Source: Raphanus sativus | Taxonomy: Eukaryota; Streptophyta; Magnoliopsida; Brassicales; Brassicaceae | Reading direction: 5' to 3' | Assembly: GCF_000801105.2 (NCBI RefSeq) | Contig: NC_079514.1 | Coordinates: 5,146,001-5,210,000 of the forward strand | DNA length: 64,000 bases | Part shown: piece by piece, positions 34,096-47,259 of the stretch | How the letters are laid out: each line of letters opens with the position of its first letter | How positions within the stretch are numbered: position 1 is the first letter of the stretch | Position numbers and translations under genes: made by a program | Notes under the pieces: model-generated | What the model was told of the DNA's origin: nothing | Database searches by the model: none | Seen by the model: only the letters and a program-made list of their open reading frames with translations

Positions 34096-35863
34096 CTATT
34101 GAAAAGTTCTTCCAAGTACAACTCCGCTAAATATAATAGCACCAAACCACTTGTTCGACACAAATCTATGCAAAAAACATCACAAAACCAGATAAGTGTT
34201 TTAGCTTTTTCTTTCCCCGAGGCAAATCACATATTAAGCATTCATCGAAACTGTTACATACTTTCTACTGCAGTCAGCGCCAGATGATAAGTCAGCTGTC
34301 CCTATTTGCCATCCTAACTGTCCCAATGCAGCCACCAGTGATGCGTAGTATTGCCACCCTTCACCATTAGATCAATAAACCAAAAGTAAAATAAAAGACT
34401 GTAAGATAGAATTGGTTTATCACAAAAGAAGCTTTTAATGAGTACCAAGATCTGCACTCAGTCCAGAAAGTACAAGCAACCCCATGGATGCTGTGCCAAA
34501 TCCAGTGAGCCAAAGCTTTGTATTCTCACCGAACCTAAGAGCCGTCGATTTCACACCAACCTTCACATCATCATCTTTGTCCTGAAGAATAGCTACTTTG
34601 TTACTATTCATAATCTCTATGAAAGTTAAAAGTTAAGAACAAAGTTGAAGAAGACCTGATGTGCATAAATAGTATCATAAACAAGAGTCCAGCAGATTCC
34701 TGAGAGATAAAGAGGGAGAACAACAGCTGGCTCTACGCTTCCTTTAACTGCAGCCCATCCTAACAATGCTCCCCAGTTTATGGTCAACCCTAAAAATGCT
34801 TGAGGCTGCATGCAATAACAATCCAAGAATCTGTAATAAATAAAAATGTAAAACATCAAGAAGATAATATACTGACTAAAAATTTGAGAAGCTTTTAAAT
34901 TACCCAAAATGTAAACCTCTTCATAAGTGGGTAGGAGAAAACAAGGAACAAAGAGGAAGCCCCTAACACACGGCTGCAGAAGAGATGAGCTCAAGTAACT
35001 CAATCACAAAAACCAAAGGGAAGGCTTTATAATCTTCAAAACAAAATTAAACCTGTAATTGTTAAGTTGGAGAAGAATCCCTAAGCCTAAAAGCAACTGT
35101 AACACTAGAAATTTAAGCCCTTGGAATGGTGTCAAAAGACCACTGGCTATAGGTCTTAATCTTGTACGATCAACCTGGATAGAAAAATTAATGCATTTAA
35201 CATAACAAAAAAGATGTATAAGTTTGACATCACTTGTTAACAACAATTAAAACAGACCTTTGTATCAATGTCCTGATCAAGTAGATCATTAATAGTACAG
35301 CCAGCACCTCTAAGAAGTATTGCTCCGCAACCAAACAAACCCAGCATTTTAAAACTTGGAAGGCTCCCAGGATCAGCAGCCAACGCAATTGACCTAATAC
35401 ACAAGAATGAAGCTGAATCTCAAAAAAAAAAAAGTGAAATGTTTGTATTTCTAAGCTACAAGGGAAAGATAAAAACATACCACATACAAGGCCAAGCAAG
35501 CAACCAAGTACCAATAGGTTTATCCAAACGAGCAAGCTTAGCATAACCTCTAGCTCTTTCTGGTAAATACAAATCTATCCAAGAATCTTCTTCCTTAACA
35601 CCACCAAAATCCCTCGTCTCCTTACGACCCCTCTCCAGAACCAAAGACGACGACCACATTCCGCCAACTAATATATTAGCTTGGTGGTCACGGTTATTCC
35701 ATAGAGTATGCTTACACAAAGGGTTGATGTAATGTGTAACAGGTGTGGACAAGTATATATGTTGTTGAGGTTGGAATACAGAAAAGGAAGATCGAGTTGT
35801 TGTTGCCGAGACGGATGGTTTCAACAACCGTCGTGAAACACGGGACAGCACAAAAAACGCCAT
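34096..35863 (-). CDS. PPT1: 4-hydroxybenzoate polyprenyltransferase, mitochondrial (complete copy)
   Basis: A complete COQ2/PPT1 gene. Exon 1 is 35481-35863, exon 2 35258-35393, exon 3 35053-35174; exons 4-8 mirror those of the left copy and end at TAG 34096-34098. Taking exon lengths from the left copy for the last five, the total is 1164 nt, or 387 aa. The N-terminus ([20 protein letters not shown]) is Arg/Ser-rich with no acids, as expected of a mitochondrial presequence. The first Asp-rich motif is [11 protein letters not shown] and the second DKDDDVK; both bind Mg-prenyl diphosphate in UbiA enzymes. [16 protein letters not shown] is also typical. PPT1 is essential for ubiquinone in Arabidopsis. 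It is followed outward by the MLP genes, as in At4g23660-23680. Confidence 0.93.
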
Positions 35864-36465
35864 CTTAGAGAAGAAGAAAAGAAAAAAAAAGTTTTGCCTG
35901 CAAGAAAGATAAAAAAGACTTTTTAAGTGTTTCAAAACAAAGAACTAAACATGACAAACATTCTTACGGCAGAAAGTCCAGCTGGAGACTAAAACTAACT
36001 TATTTAAGACCCTAGAACGTTAGTGACGTTTCGGATCACTTCATGAGGTTCGTCAACGACGAATCTCTCAGAGCCTGATCTCGGTTGGTTCTAGATAATT
36101 TTAGTTCCTTGGACAAAAAGACAGAAACTAAATCGAACGCAACAGACTGGTCGGATTAGGAAGAAGATGGGAGTGGGAAGCTTACCGGCGGCCAAACAAC
36201 GACGCCGGCGTGAAAGAGAAACTCTCTGAGGCTAGACTCTCCAGTTAACTTAGATGGATCATTAATGGGCCATGCATTATTCTCTTTTCCGGGCCGGAAT
36301 GAAAAATGTTTTGTTGATCAGCCATGATGATGATGAAACACATTAGTGGGGTCTAATGTATATCAGTGAGTTGATCATTTGTATAACCCCCAGTTTTCCT
36401 TTTTTTCTTATTTTTTTCTTTTTTGGTTCTTTCTTGAAAAGGGCATTCATATTAAAAGACCCTAG

Positions 36466-36989
36466 TTTTTTTTTTTTTTTTTTTTTTGAAACACATCTTA
36501 ATTAATACCATAGAAAGAGTTAGGTGGTGGCCATTAAGGCTTCACACTCTACAAGACCTTGCTTTGCTAGAGCATCTGCATCAGCATTCAAGTTTCTAGA
36601 AATCCAACCAAAGGCAATTACATCAAAAGACTCAGAATAATCGAAGATATCGGCCACGATGCCATAGATTTCTAATGGAACTTCACCACCACTGAGGGCT
36701 TTGACTAGTTGTAGCGAATCCGCCTCACACACCAGTCGCTTGTGCCCCAAGACTCGAGCCTCTTGGATTGCTTGGCGCATGACCATGGCTTCTGCTGTAA
36801 GCGCTGAAACCACCGAACTCCCTGTAGAAAAACTAGCAACAACAACATTATGTCTTTTGATGGTCCAACCAAAACCCGCTAATTGCGTTGGAGCTCTCCA
36901 AGCAGCGTCTGCTCTCAGGACGGAACAGTTCGGTGGGAATGGTTCTCTAAGGTACTTCTTTTGTTGTGGCTTAGCTTTCTTTTCTTGTG
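36466..36989 (-). mobile_element. 5'-truncated LINE with RNase H domain
   Basis: A non-LTR insertion on the minus strand. A run of A (T on +, about 36466-36487) marks its tail, and CCCTAGTTTT occurs on both sides (36460-36469 and 36990-36999) as the target duplication. The coding part (stop TAA at 36520-36522) holds a plant LINE RNase H-like domain: the DAAW start, GFGW, a central AEAMVMRQAIQEA helix, CEADSLQLVKALSGG and the ISRNLNADADALAKQG end. The reverse transcriptase is absent because of the truncation. The frame is open, so the insertion is fairly young. Confidence 0.85.
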
Positions 36990-37733
36990 CCCTAGTTTTC
37001 TTTTTATAAATTGTAAATATCATTAGCATCTACTGAGCAAAGAAGGTACAAGAACATTACATAATGCAACTTGAGACCAAGATTGCTTGATAAAGCAAAA
37101 TACTTGTACAAACCCCAAAAGGTTTTAAAGGCTTGTAGAAACTCATAAGACTAATCCAAGGATGTTACTAGCTTAATGCTACCCAAATTGAAGTGAAAAC
37201 TAACTAAGCACAAAACCTATGTGGAATTGGAACAAAATGGATGATCTACTAGTTTAGATTGGTGGTTCTGCCACTGCCCTTTATGGTCGTCAACTCATAG
37301 TTTTTACAATCATTGCACGTTTAATATATACACGCATACGTGATTGCGACTTAATTATAAAAAAAAACTATGGAATGGTTACTATAAAATCAGTGTGCTT
37401 TCTCCTCCGAATATCATCTCGCTATAAGATTTTATTCAGTACGTTAAATTTACTCGTCCGATATAATTTAACAAAAAGAAATGGTAGTCCAAATTAACCA
37501 ATACCACTATCACTAGATATGTGTTTTTTTTTTGGAACACATCATTAGATATGTGTATACTGCATGGGAAATTTAAAATTAACTGAAGGATCATTACAGA
37601 ACTCGATACTTAGACCATCTTACAAGAACCAAACGATTTCATAGAAATGGAACTCCGCGTACAAGACCATACTTATTCTTTAATAATTATATTGAAAACA
37701 CCTTAATAAGTAAATTGAGATAGTGATGACTTG

Positions 37734-37776
37734 ATGGTGATGGTGATGGTGATGGGGATTGTGATGGTGATGGTGA
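37734..37776. repeat. (GATGGT)n repeat at the MLP stop codon
   Basis: GATGGT hexamers run directly up to the stop codon in the 3' UTR of the first MLP gene. A shorter version follows the second MLP gene (about 41980-42008). Confidence 0.7.
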
Positions 37777-38384
37777 TTAAGCTTTGTGGACGTGCTCCTC
37801 CATGTCAGCAACCATGCTCTTGACGAGTTTCATGTAGCTGCTTGGTTCGGGGACTTCATCGTTGCGCTTCTCCCAGATCATAGTGATTTTGCCGACGCAA
37901 CTATCTTCAGTCTTGGGAATAAATTGGACGACGATGTCACAAACCTTGAAATGCTCCATCACGTGACCTTCAAGTCCTCTAGCCGTCATTGTTTTATTCT
38001 CATCGTCTATCTCTCTCTTCTCCTTGTATACCTCCTGCTTTCCATCTTTATATGCATGGGTTCGTTAATTAAATTTGGCTCATATTCATATGCAATGACA
38101 CACTTATAAGCTGGTGTATAATTAATCTTAGGTGTGTTCTATATATAAAATGTTAAATGCATTTTGAGAAAATTAGAAGGTATAAGTAAATAAATACCCA
38201 ATGTGTAGTTCCAAATCTTGATACCCCCGTGAGAGTCCCATTCGCCTTCGTGAACAGTGACATTCTGAATGTGGTGGCCGATGGTATCAGGGAAGAGATG
38301 GTTCTCATTCTTCCACCTCTTGTAATGTTTCTCCGCCGTCCCTTTTAAAGGAACCTCCGTCACGTATGTTCCCGACGTTGCCAT
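37777..38384 (-). CDS. MLP-like (Bet v 1 / START fold) protein 1
   Basis: A major latex protein-like gene. Exon 1 38198-38384 and exon 2 37777-38045 give 456 nt and 151 aa, the standard length of the family. The protein starts MATSGTYVTEVPLKGTAEKH, then YKRWKNENHLFPD, VTVHEGEWDSHGGIKIWNY, and ends with MIWEKRNDEVPEPSSYMKL. The single intron falls inside the GKxE turn, as in other MLPs. Corresponds to At4g23670/At4g23680. Bet v 1-fold proteins have a hydrophobic ligand cavity; no enzymatic role is established for this one. A near twin lies at 42010-42653. Confidence 0.93.
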
Positions 38385-38455
38385 TTCTTTCTTGTTTTAA
38401 AGCTTTGCCTCTCTTTTTTTGTTTGGTTGATGAAAGAACTCTTGTCGTCGCCAAG

Positions 38456-38465
38456 GTTTATATAG
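38456..38465 (-). promoter_or_regulatory. TATA box of MLP-like gene 1
   Basis: CTATATAAAC about 75 bp before the start codon, in a stretch shared with the second MLP gene. Confidence 0.55.
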
Positions 38466-38519
38466 TGAATGAGACGGTAAAAATATGGTTTCTACCGTTC
38501 TTTGATCAATCATTTGATA

Positions 38520-41500
38520 GGGCATGCTAGAATCTTCTGTTTCTTTTTTACTTTACAACCGATAATGTTCAATAAGCATTAACGAACTACATAAATGTTA
38601 CTCCACTATTCAAGGGTAATAAAATTCTCGATCACATTATTAATGTGGGTAGTTGGCACAGAATCATTTAATAGATCATGCACATACACACATTTATCGT
38701 GTATGTTTTTCTCTGTTTTTCTTTGAGTAGCTTTCTTATTGACATCATTTTCAACTTACTATTTATTTGAATTATTACATCGATTAATGATTTTTTCCCA
38801 CCTTATCTTGGCGAACCATAATAAAATTCCCCTTTCCGAACGATCTTGTACAACGAATTAATAGGCCTCGGTGCGCCGAATCAAAACCTTCTGGAGTGCT
38901 CATTCGTTACGTTTCACAATCGCTGTGCAGCTGTTTTGGATCACTCTCACTTCATCAACTGTTTAAGTAGACAAGTCACTTCTAATGGTATGGGCTCGCA
39001 CCTTTCAAATGGCGCGTTCCTCAGCATCTTCTTAAAGTTGATAACTGACTGCGTTTGAATGCTTCGTTATTACAATACTTACAATATTTTATGGTAGTAT
39101 TTTAGAGAACTCGAGATGGCTAAGCTCCAAATATTGGGAATGAGCGAAACAAACCGAAACAAACCAGTACCTCTCTTATATCCTCGTGAAAACACCAATG
39201 TATAGAGCTTTTTATTTTTCCTGTTTCGTAACTAGAAGACTTTAGGTCAAACCGTCCTCTTTTACAAATTTGTTTTTGAGCAATAGATATAACCGTTCGT
39301 AAAGAAAGCATCTAAAATAGCATAAACGACATGAAAGTGAGTACGTCTTTAAAACGTCCAAAATATAAAACACTTATCATTATATTGTATATATAGAGAG
39401 ACGTATATATGAAAGTTTATTGGTAAGAGAGTTAATTACATGTATTTATTTTATTCGTCTTAATGAAAGTTTATTAGTTTCCAATCACTATCTGGTTGCA
39501 TAATGATATGCACTATGTTGCCTTATTATAATTCAAAACCAAGAAGTGTGCATGTGTAATTTATATACAAAAAAGCATTACAAAGTTCATTTGTTAAAGC
39601 ATATCATCAACCAATACTCTTTAATAGAATATAAAATAGTATATGATCAAATTTGATCCAATTCCTAGCATGGCGGTGCGTTAAATAGTTCGGATTGGGT
39701 TGTAACTTTTAGTTGCGCTCCATTGGGATTTGTAGTCTTTAAATTAGATATGCATGATTTTACGAGATCTAAATGATTGGCCATACCTAAAATATGTGTT
39801 TTGTTGACAGAAATAATTTTTTGGTCATATCAAATAAATTATTGGTCGTATCTTCTCTACGATTTTGGTTTGTCATCTACAATATATGTATGTTTATGTT
39901 TAGAAACGAATTACCAATCAAGTAGGGTGACCTAATTGTTGATAGATCAAAGCCAGTTACCAAAAAAAAAATGTTGATAGATTCACCATAAGCTCATTAG
40001 GATACTAAATTCGAGTTTTCAACTTGGTTTTGATCATGATTGACTGTTATGGATGATTTAGTTGATGAGAGTACCAACTCAATAATATATACTGGCATAC
40101 TGCCAATGTTTAAGGAATCGTTAACAAATAACTAATCATCTTGTAGAGAAATAGCATTTAGACAAATTTACGTATTAATAATTTAATATCTACTTATTAG
40201 TTATTATATCTCATATTTATGATAGATATTGAATAAAATATTAGTTTAAGTTGGATGAAATACTTTAAAATAGATGTAAGAACATATAAACTTATGAATT
40301 TACAGTAAAAGTAAAATTTAAAAAAATTGGCACTTGATTATAGACAGATTGATGGCAACGAAGATATATTTAAACTGATCATAATTCGTTTTGATGTTAC
40401 TTTAGATTAATTTTAACTAATTTAAACATGTTAAATTGATTTGAATCACTATAGAATCAATTTTTTATAAATTTGTTTCGCCTATGACAAATGTGTGATG
40501 GATACCTCTATACTTCTCAATTTTAAGCACTGATTCATTATGTTATTACAAACGTGATCTCTTTCTCTTTATGGCATCTCAATTGTCTTTGCTGGCTTTT
40601 AAGTTTTTCGGATGCTTGATTTCCTTGGAGAAATTGATACATACAATGCATATTTGTGCACACGATAAATAAAAAGGATTATGAAGACTCAAATTACCAA
40701 TGGGCTTTAGAAACTATGTTTTCTTGGAATCGGAATTACACATACCTTTTTTGTTCAAAATATTACACATACCTTTTTCATGATTTTGTTCACTTATTCT
40801 CCATCTCTGCAAATCTAATGCATGTTGTGTTTCAAGGAATAGAAGTAATTTGAAAAGTACTTAAATATGTTTGTTTGTTAAGTTTTTTACCTGATTTTAT
40901 TTTACAAATTATATGTTTTGAGTTATTTATAAGTTAAAGATATACTCTTAAGATGCTCAATTACACATAGCAGCCTTGTTTGATTTTTATTTATAAGTTA
41001 CTAATTAAATTTAAACTATTGATATTATATAAATGAAATGTGTGAGCAAATATTCACCCAATGCTTTTATGATCAGCCATGGGGATATGTTCTTCATATC
41101 GCGATAAGATACGCGAAATAAACGTTTAATCAGTAAAACTTACTTATCCGATTTAACGCAACAAAAAACGGTCGTCCAAATTAATCAATACCACTAGGCA
41201 GTTGATATGCGAATATATGGAAAATAGTAAATTCATTAAAGATGAAGAACTTACATTATTCTTAAGTATCATTACATAGAACTCGATACTTAAACAATCT
41301 TACAAAACATGTCAAAAGAAAAAGCACCTTACAAAAACAAACGGTTTCATAGAAACTATGTGTTTTCCTGCACCATGTGCAGTAAAAGAATTTTAAAATA
41401 CTTTTTAAAAGATAAATATAAATTATATTTATTTTTTATTAATATTATAAATTTTCTTTTTTCTTATCAATATTTTAATATAAATTTGATTTAACTGAAC

Positions 41501-41539
41501 TTTAAAATTAAGATAAAATCAATTTTGTTTATTTTGAAT
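38520..41539. other. AT-rich intergenic DNA between MLP genes
   Basis: No gene recognised. About 38815-39070 has more balanced composition and an open stretch (GLGAPNQNLLECSFVTFHN), possibly a remnant of something coding, but no family match comes to mind. Part of the flank (AATGGCGGTGCGTTAAA... near 39670) recurs near 44370, suggesting that the MLP duplication included upstream DNA. Confidence 0.5.
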
Positions 41540-41639
41540 NNNNNNNNNNNNNNNNNNNNNNNNNNNNNNNNNNNNNNNNNNNNNNNNNNNNNNNNNNNNN
41601 NNNNNNNNNNNNNNNNNNNNNNNNNNNNNNNNNNNNNNN
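41540..41639. other. Assembly gap (100 N)
   Basis: 100 N in AT-rich DNA about 370 bp downstream of the second MLP gene. Confidence 0.99.
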
Positions 41640-42009
41640 TAGTGATGATTTATGAGTTATTACCATATTCTACAAAGTTTACCAAAAATATAAATCAATA
41701 TTAAATGTAATATATGAGTTATTGTCATATTCTAAAAAGATTTTCAAAAATATATATTAGCATTAAATGTAATTGTCCATGTCATATTTAATCATATGAC
41801 ATGTCCTCAATCTTAATAGCCACGTCACAATTTTTTTTGTAAAAACGATTGTAGAGAAAACATGTGGCAAATCACTTCTCAAATATAGACTAGGGGATGT
41901 AACTCCCCGTAAAAGACCACACTTATTCATTATTATATATTGAGAACACCTTGAAAGTACATCGAGAGAGTGATAATTTTGATGGTAGTGGTGATCATGA
42001 TGATGTTGA

Positions 42010-42653
42010 TTAAGCTTTGAGAACGTGGTCCTCCATGTCTACAACCATGCTCTTGAGGAGTTTCATGTAGCTGCTTGGTTCGGGGACTTCATCGTTGCGC
42101 TTCTCCCAAACCATAGTGATTATACAGATGCAACTATCTTCAGTCTTGGGAATAAATTGGCCGATGAGGTCATAAACCTTGAACAGCTCCATCACGTGAC
42201 CTTCAAGTCCTCTATCCGTCATTGTTGTATTCTCATCGTCTATCTCTCTCTTCTCCTTGAATACCTCCTGCTTTCCATCTTTATATGCATGTGTTCATTA
42301 GTTAGATTTGGTTCATATTCATATGAAATGATGCAATAAATTCTCAACATCATGATTGTAACTTAAGCAGTATATAGTACTACCATAACCGTGACACACG
42401 TAGTCGTAGCTGGGGTATAATTCAACTCACATGTGCTGTATTATAAGATTTTAAATAAATGAATACCCAATGTGTAGTTCCAAATCTTGATACCGCCGTG
42501 GGAGTCCCATTCGCCGTCGTGAACGGTAACATTTTGAATGTGGTGGCCGATGGCATCAGGGAAGAGAAAATTCTCGCTCTTCCACCTCTTGTAATGTTTC
42601 TCCGCCGTCCCTTTTAAAGGAACCTCCGTCACGTATGTTCCCGACGTCGCCAT
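42010..42653 (-). CDS. MLP-like (Bet v 1 / START fold) protein 2
   Basis: Exon 1 42467-42653 and exon 2 42010-42278, 456 nt, 151 aa. Nearly the same as MLP 1: it differs by, for example, KSENFLFPDAIG against KNENHLFPDTIG, and VYDLIGQFIPK against VCDIVVQFIPK. I start at the Met of MATSGTYV because it matches MLP 1; an upstream in-frame Met (42761) would add a tail that the family lacks. The pair is a tandem duplication as in Arabidopsis. Confidence 0.93.
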
Positions 42654-42721
42654 TTCTTTCGCTCTCGTTTTTATGCTTAGTCTCTCCTTTTTGGTTTCTT
42701 CGATGGTGTCGCCGCTATGAC

Positions 42722-42731
42722 TTATATATAG
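42722..42731 (-). promoter_or_regulatory. TATA box of MLP-like gene 2
   Basis: CTATATATAA on the minus strand about 70 bp before the start codon. Confidence 0.5.
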
Positions 42732-42966
42732 TGAATGTGATGGTACCGTTTCTTTGATCACTCACTTGATAGGGTTCTGCTCTTCTTGTTTCAACCGACA
42801 ATGTTCAACAATCATTAATGAGGTACATAAATGTTATTTTTCATGGGTAATCGAAATTTTTACCGAGTTATTAATATGGGTAGTTGGCAATTATCATTTA
42901 GAAGATAATCGTATATGCCCATATGAGTAATTTTTGGGTTTATCCTTACCGTGAATATTTAGATTC

Positions 42967-43524
42967 ACCAACCAACCAATAATAATTCGTATTTTATATT
43001 CAGCATCTTTAAAAAAATATTGTCAAATTATATTATATTTTTCATTTAAAAAATAATAAAAATTATATAGTAGTTGCAACAAAAAGAATTTTTCTAAATA
43101 CCATTCAGCAAAACCCTAAATCATAAATCTTTGGTAAACTCATTAGATAAATCATAAATCTTTGAATTGGAAAAAATGAAATATTTTTAACACAGTCAGT
43201 AAAATACTAAATCATAAATCCTAATTATTAAACTCTAAATCTCTAGGTAAATCCTAAACTCTTAGATAATCTTAAACCCTAAAATATATGATTTATCCAA
43301 GAATTTAGAGTTTACTCAATAGTTTAAGGTTTATGATTTAGGGTTTAGTGTTTTGCTGACGGCATTAAAAATATTTTTAAAAAAGTTTCTTTCTTGCAGT
43401 TACTATTGTTTTTTATTTATTTTTATCTTTTAGTTTTAAAAATATAATATAACTTAACAATATTTTATTTCTTTTTTTAAAGATATTGAATATGAAATAA
43501 TGAAATACTATTGGTTGATACTTT
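42967..43524. repeat. Foldback element (long inverted repeat)
   Basis: The left arm (ACCAACCAATAATA, TATTCAGCATCTTTAAAAAA, AATTATATTATATTTTT) is matched in reverse by the right arm up to TACTATTGGTTGA. The centre consists of AAACCCTAAATCATAAA-type motifs, also in both orientations. No coding. A transcript would fold into a hairpin of over 200 bp per arm. Confidence 0.75.
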
Positions 43525-46500
43525 AGAGGATGTAGGACTGGACATATATACTTGTTACCCGTCTTAAACTCGTTATCCGTCCCATATTATCCCCGTAAAC
43601 ACAAGTACTCGTCTTAATTAAGGCAAATAGCAAGTAAGAAAATTTAACTATTTGCAAGTCCAAACCAGATAACAAGTCTTAAATTTATGTTAACTACTTG
43701 ACTCAGTTTTGACTCTTGACTTGATTTTTATAATATTTTATAACATTTACATTGTTATTTCAGCTAATTTATCTCACATCGGTTGTAACATAAGAATCAA
43801 GCAATTTTTTTGCTATAAATATAGATAATCATCTAATCTTAAAATTATTGAAATGAAAATTTTATTTTAAAGACTCAAATACCAAAAAAAATTAACTTAA
43901 ATAAACAAATACAAGGTATATTAAGTTATTAGCAAGTACATGTACAAGGCAAAAATTTTAATATTTGAACAAGGCAAATCGAGTTATAAGTATAGTAAAA
44001 ATCCTGGATATTTGCTCCGCGTCCGGCCCTAAGGGGATGAACCTAAAAATTACTAGGGCGATATACACACTTATGATGTGTATTGTCTTTTTTCTTTTAT
44101 CATCTTCAGCCTAAAAAAAACATTAGGAATAAAAAAGAAAAAATGCAGAGGAATAAATTTAAAGGAATATAATTCCTTATCAATTTTGATGAGGAATAAA
44201 TTTGTTCTATGTTTCTTTAAAATAAAAGGAATAACAAGGAATGGAAAGAAAAAACTATTACATATAAATGGTAAAAATAATTAAGAACAGTAAGGAATAC
44301 ACTATTCATTTGTATTCCTTGGTCATCAGTTAGACCCTATATATGTTCGAATTTGACCCATAACATGGCGGTGCATTAAAAGCTCGGATTAGGTTGTAAT
44401 TAATTAATTTTTAGTTGTGCTCCATCGGGATTTGTATAGTCTTTAAAATAATGCATATTCTTTTTAGATCAAAACTATTTTTTTAGATCAAAACTATTGG
44501 TCCTAAATATATTGAGATTTAAATTTAGAAATCTAAATTATTGGAAGTTGGGAGTCCGGGTGGCAACGTCGTAACGATGAAGATCGCTAAAAGTGTTACG
44601 CAAGGTCACCAGTATCAATCATAATATCGCCTGTGGTGGCCAAAGTTGGTTACAGAATTTGACTCTAGGAGAAAGCTAGATGGATCGTGATAGTGGAGGA
44701 TTGACGCTATTGCGAGGAGGGTCAGGTACCGTTTTCATAGTTTGTTAAAGTCCTTTTTCTTTTAGACGTTGTCCCTCGTTTGAAGCTGACCTTTGGTTTA
44801 TTCGTAATGATATTTACAATTGATGCAAAAAAATATTAGTGGTTATACCTTTTTTTTGGAAAATTCTTTTTTGGAAAATGCCTAAAACAATTGTTGAAAA
44901 AAAAGTTATTGGCTAACCTCACTGCTAAACCCACTTCAATTTCATTTTGTAGTAAATTCATCTTCAAATTCTATTTTGTAGTAAATTCATCTTCAATTTC
45001 ATTCCAAAAGGCACTCCAAAATCGAGTAACAGACATGATTAATCTAAATATAGAATAAACCAACTCATTATTCCAAAATATAGTTAAATTTTTTTATTTA
45101 CAAAATGGTCCTGTACGTTTAAATATTTTTGTTTTTAATAAAATATTAATTACAAATAAGTAAATTAATATTATTTTACTATATATATGACAAAATTTAC
45201 TGTTAATATTTCTTAATTATATAAATAGCCATCTAATGAACTATTTTATACAACAAAAGATATATAATATAAAACATTAAAAAATTGTTTGCATATTAAA
45301 ATTTTAATATACTTTTTAAACTTTGTCGGGTAATTTTATTTATATAATAAAAATTTAATTGTGATTAATATTGTATTTAATTTAAATGTTACAAATTGAA
45401 AATAGATTGTTTTACAAATAGTATAAAGGAAAGGTGATTTTTTTTTGTCATCATGAAAGGTGATATTAGTAATTTTAAAATAAATATAAAATATAATATA
45501 TTAGAAATATTCTATTTTAAAATAGAAAATTGAGTAATACATTGAATCAAAACTCAATTTCATTTTGGAGTTACTCTATTTTAGAATAGAAAATGAAGTA
45601 ATACATTAGAGATGTTCTAATATCTAAAATCTTTTTTTCTTATACCTAAAATCTGTATTTTGTTGACAAACAAATTCTCGGTCATATCTTTTCCACGATT
45701 CTGATGTGTCATCTATAATATACGTATGTTTCAAGAAACAGTTTAGTAATCAAATTAGGGTGATCTAGTGGTTGAATGATTCACCATGAGATCATTGGAT
45801 ACTAATTACTAAGTTCGAGTTTTCCGATTTGGCTTTGTCAAGAATGACTATTATGGATAATTTCTTTTTACCAAAATGTGAATTTTCATATAAAAATGAC
45901 TTGGGATTGTAACTTGGTACAATAAGTTTAGACAGTCAAGAATTAACCTTCGTTAAAAATACTTATGCGATTACTTCTTCTTATCATTATCTGTTCTCTT
46001 CCCCTTCTTTTTCTTTATGAAAATTTTCTTCTTTGTTTTCTTTATCACTTTATGCGGTGTGCTGAACTGTGTCAATTCATATACCAATTTCTTCACACCT
46101 CATCTAATGACCATCAACTATTGATTCTTTTTTATTGAGGGAAACTAAATCACACATAAACTTCACGATCTTCAGTTTTGGAACGGACGTTTGGCAACCA
46201 TATAATCTTGATTCAGTCTGATTCTTCGTAATCTGAATTATTCAGTTGGGCTGCATTACAAAAATTGGGGTGGGCTTTTGTACTCTTTTTCTACTATCTA
46301 TCAACAAGAAGAAAAAAAAACAATATATAGTCTGTCCGTCAGTGGCGACATTTCAACAAAATCTTACTATATATCGATTATTTTTCCTTGTTGGCTAGTC
46401 AAGCGGATTAAAAACTTAAAATTCGTTTTTCATTCTAAATTATATAATTTGCTGGAAACATTCTTTTGCTCATTATGACTTCTACAATCGGGATAACATG

Positions 46501-46615
46501 AATTATATAAAGCACAAACATACAATAAACTGTAAAACAAAAACAAAAACCGCTTACTTATCAATAGTAACACATTTTATCTCTGTGCCAGCACACAATT
46601 TTAAAAATAAAACAT
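43525..46615. other. AT-rich intergenic DNA with small TE remnants
   Basis: No gene recognised. Bases about 43535-44035 start TAGGACTGGACAT and end, reversed, TAGGGCCGGACGCGG, which may be a TIR element of 500 bp. Bases 45490-45620 (CTCTATTTTAGAATAGAAAA) resemble the end of a common Brassicaceae foldback element. Confidence 0.45.
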
Positions 46616-46623
46616 GTAGTTAG

Positions 46624-47193
<570 letters not shown>

Positions 47194-47240
47194 CTAGAGA
47201 CGACTAGTGAGATGTGTAAAATGAAGATCGCCTAAACCCC

Positions 47241-47250
47241 ATTTATATAG
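47241..47250 (-). promoter_or_regulatory. TATA box of DIR6
   Basis: CTATATAAAT on the minus strand, about 55 bp before the start codon. Confidence 0.6.
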
Positions 47251-47259
47251 AAGTGTTAT

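Larger units (their letters stand above)
30607..35087. repeat. Right arm of the large inverted duplication
   Basis: Reverse complement of 1-4445. It begins exactly at the end of the N gap. 30607 to about 32390 matched the left arm wherever I compared; differences appear from CPK3 exon 2 outward, including a 12-bp longer intron MITE and small indels in the CPK3-PPT1 spacer. Confidence 0.95.

Noticed and set aside
39120..39311. Minus-strand open frame beginning MLSLRTVIS
   Set aside because: Short, no domain, AT-rich intergenic DNA.
43080..43380. AAACCCTAAA motifs that look like interstitial telomere repeats
   Set aside because: They are irregular (mixed with ATCATAAATC) and symmetrical about the centre of a foldback element, so they belong to that element.
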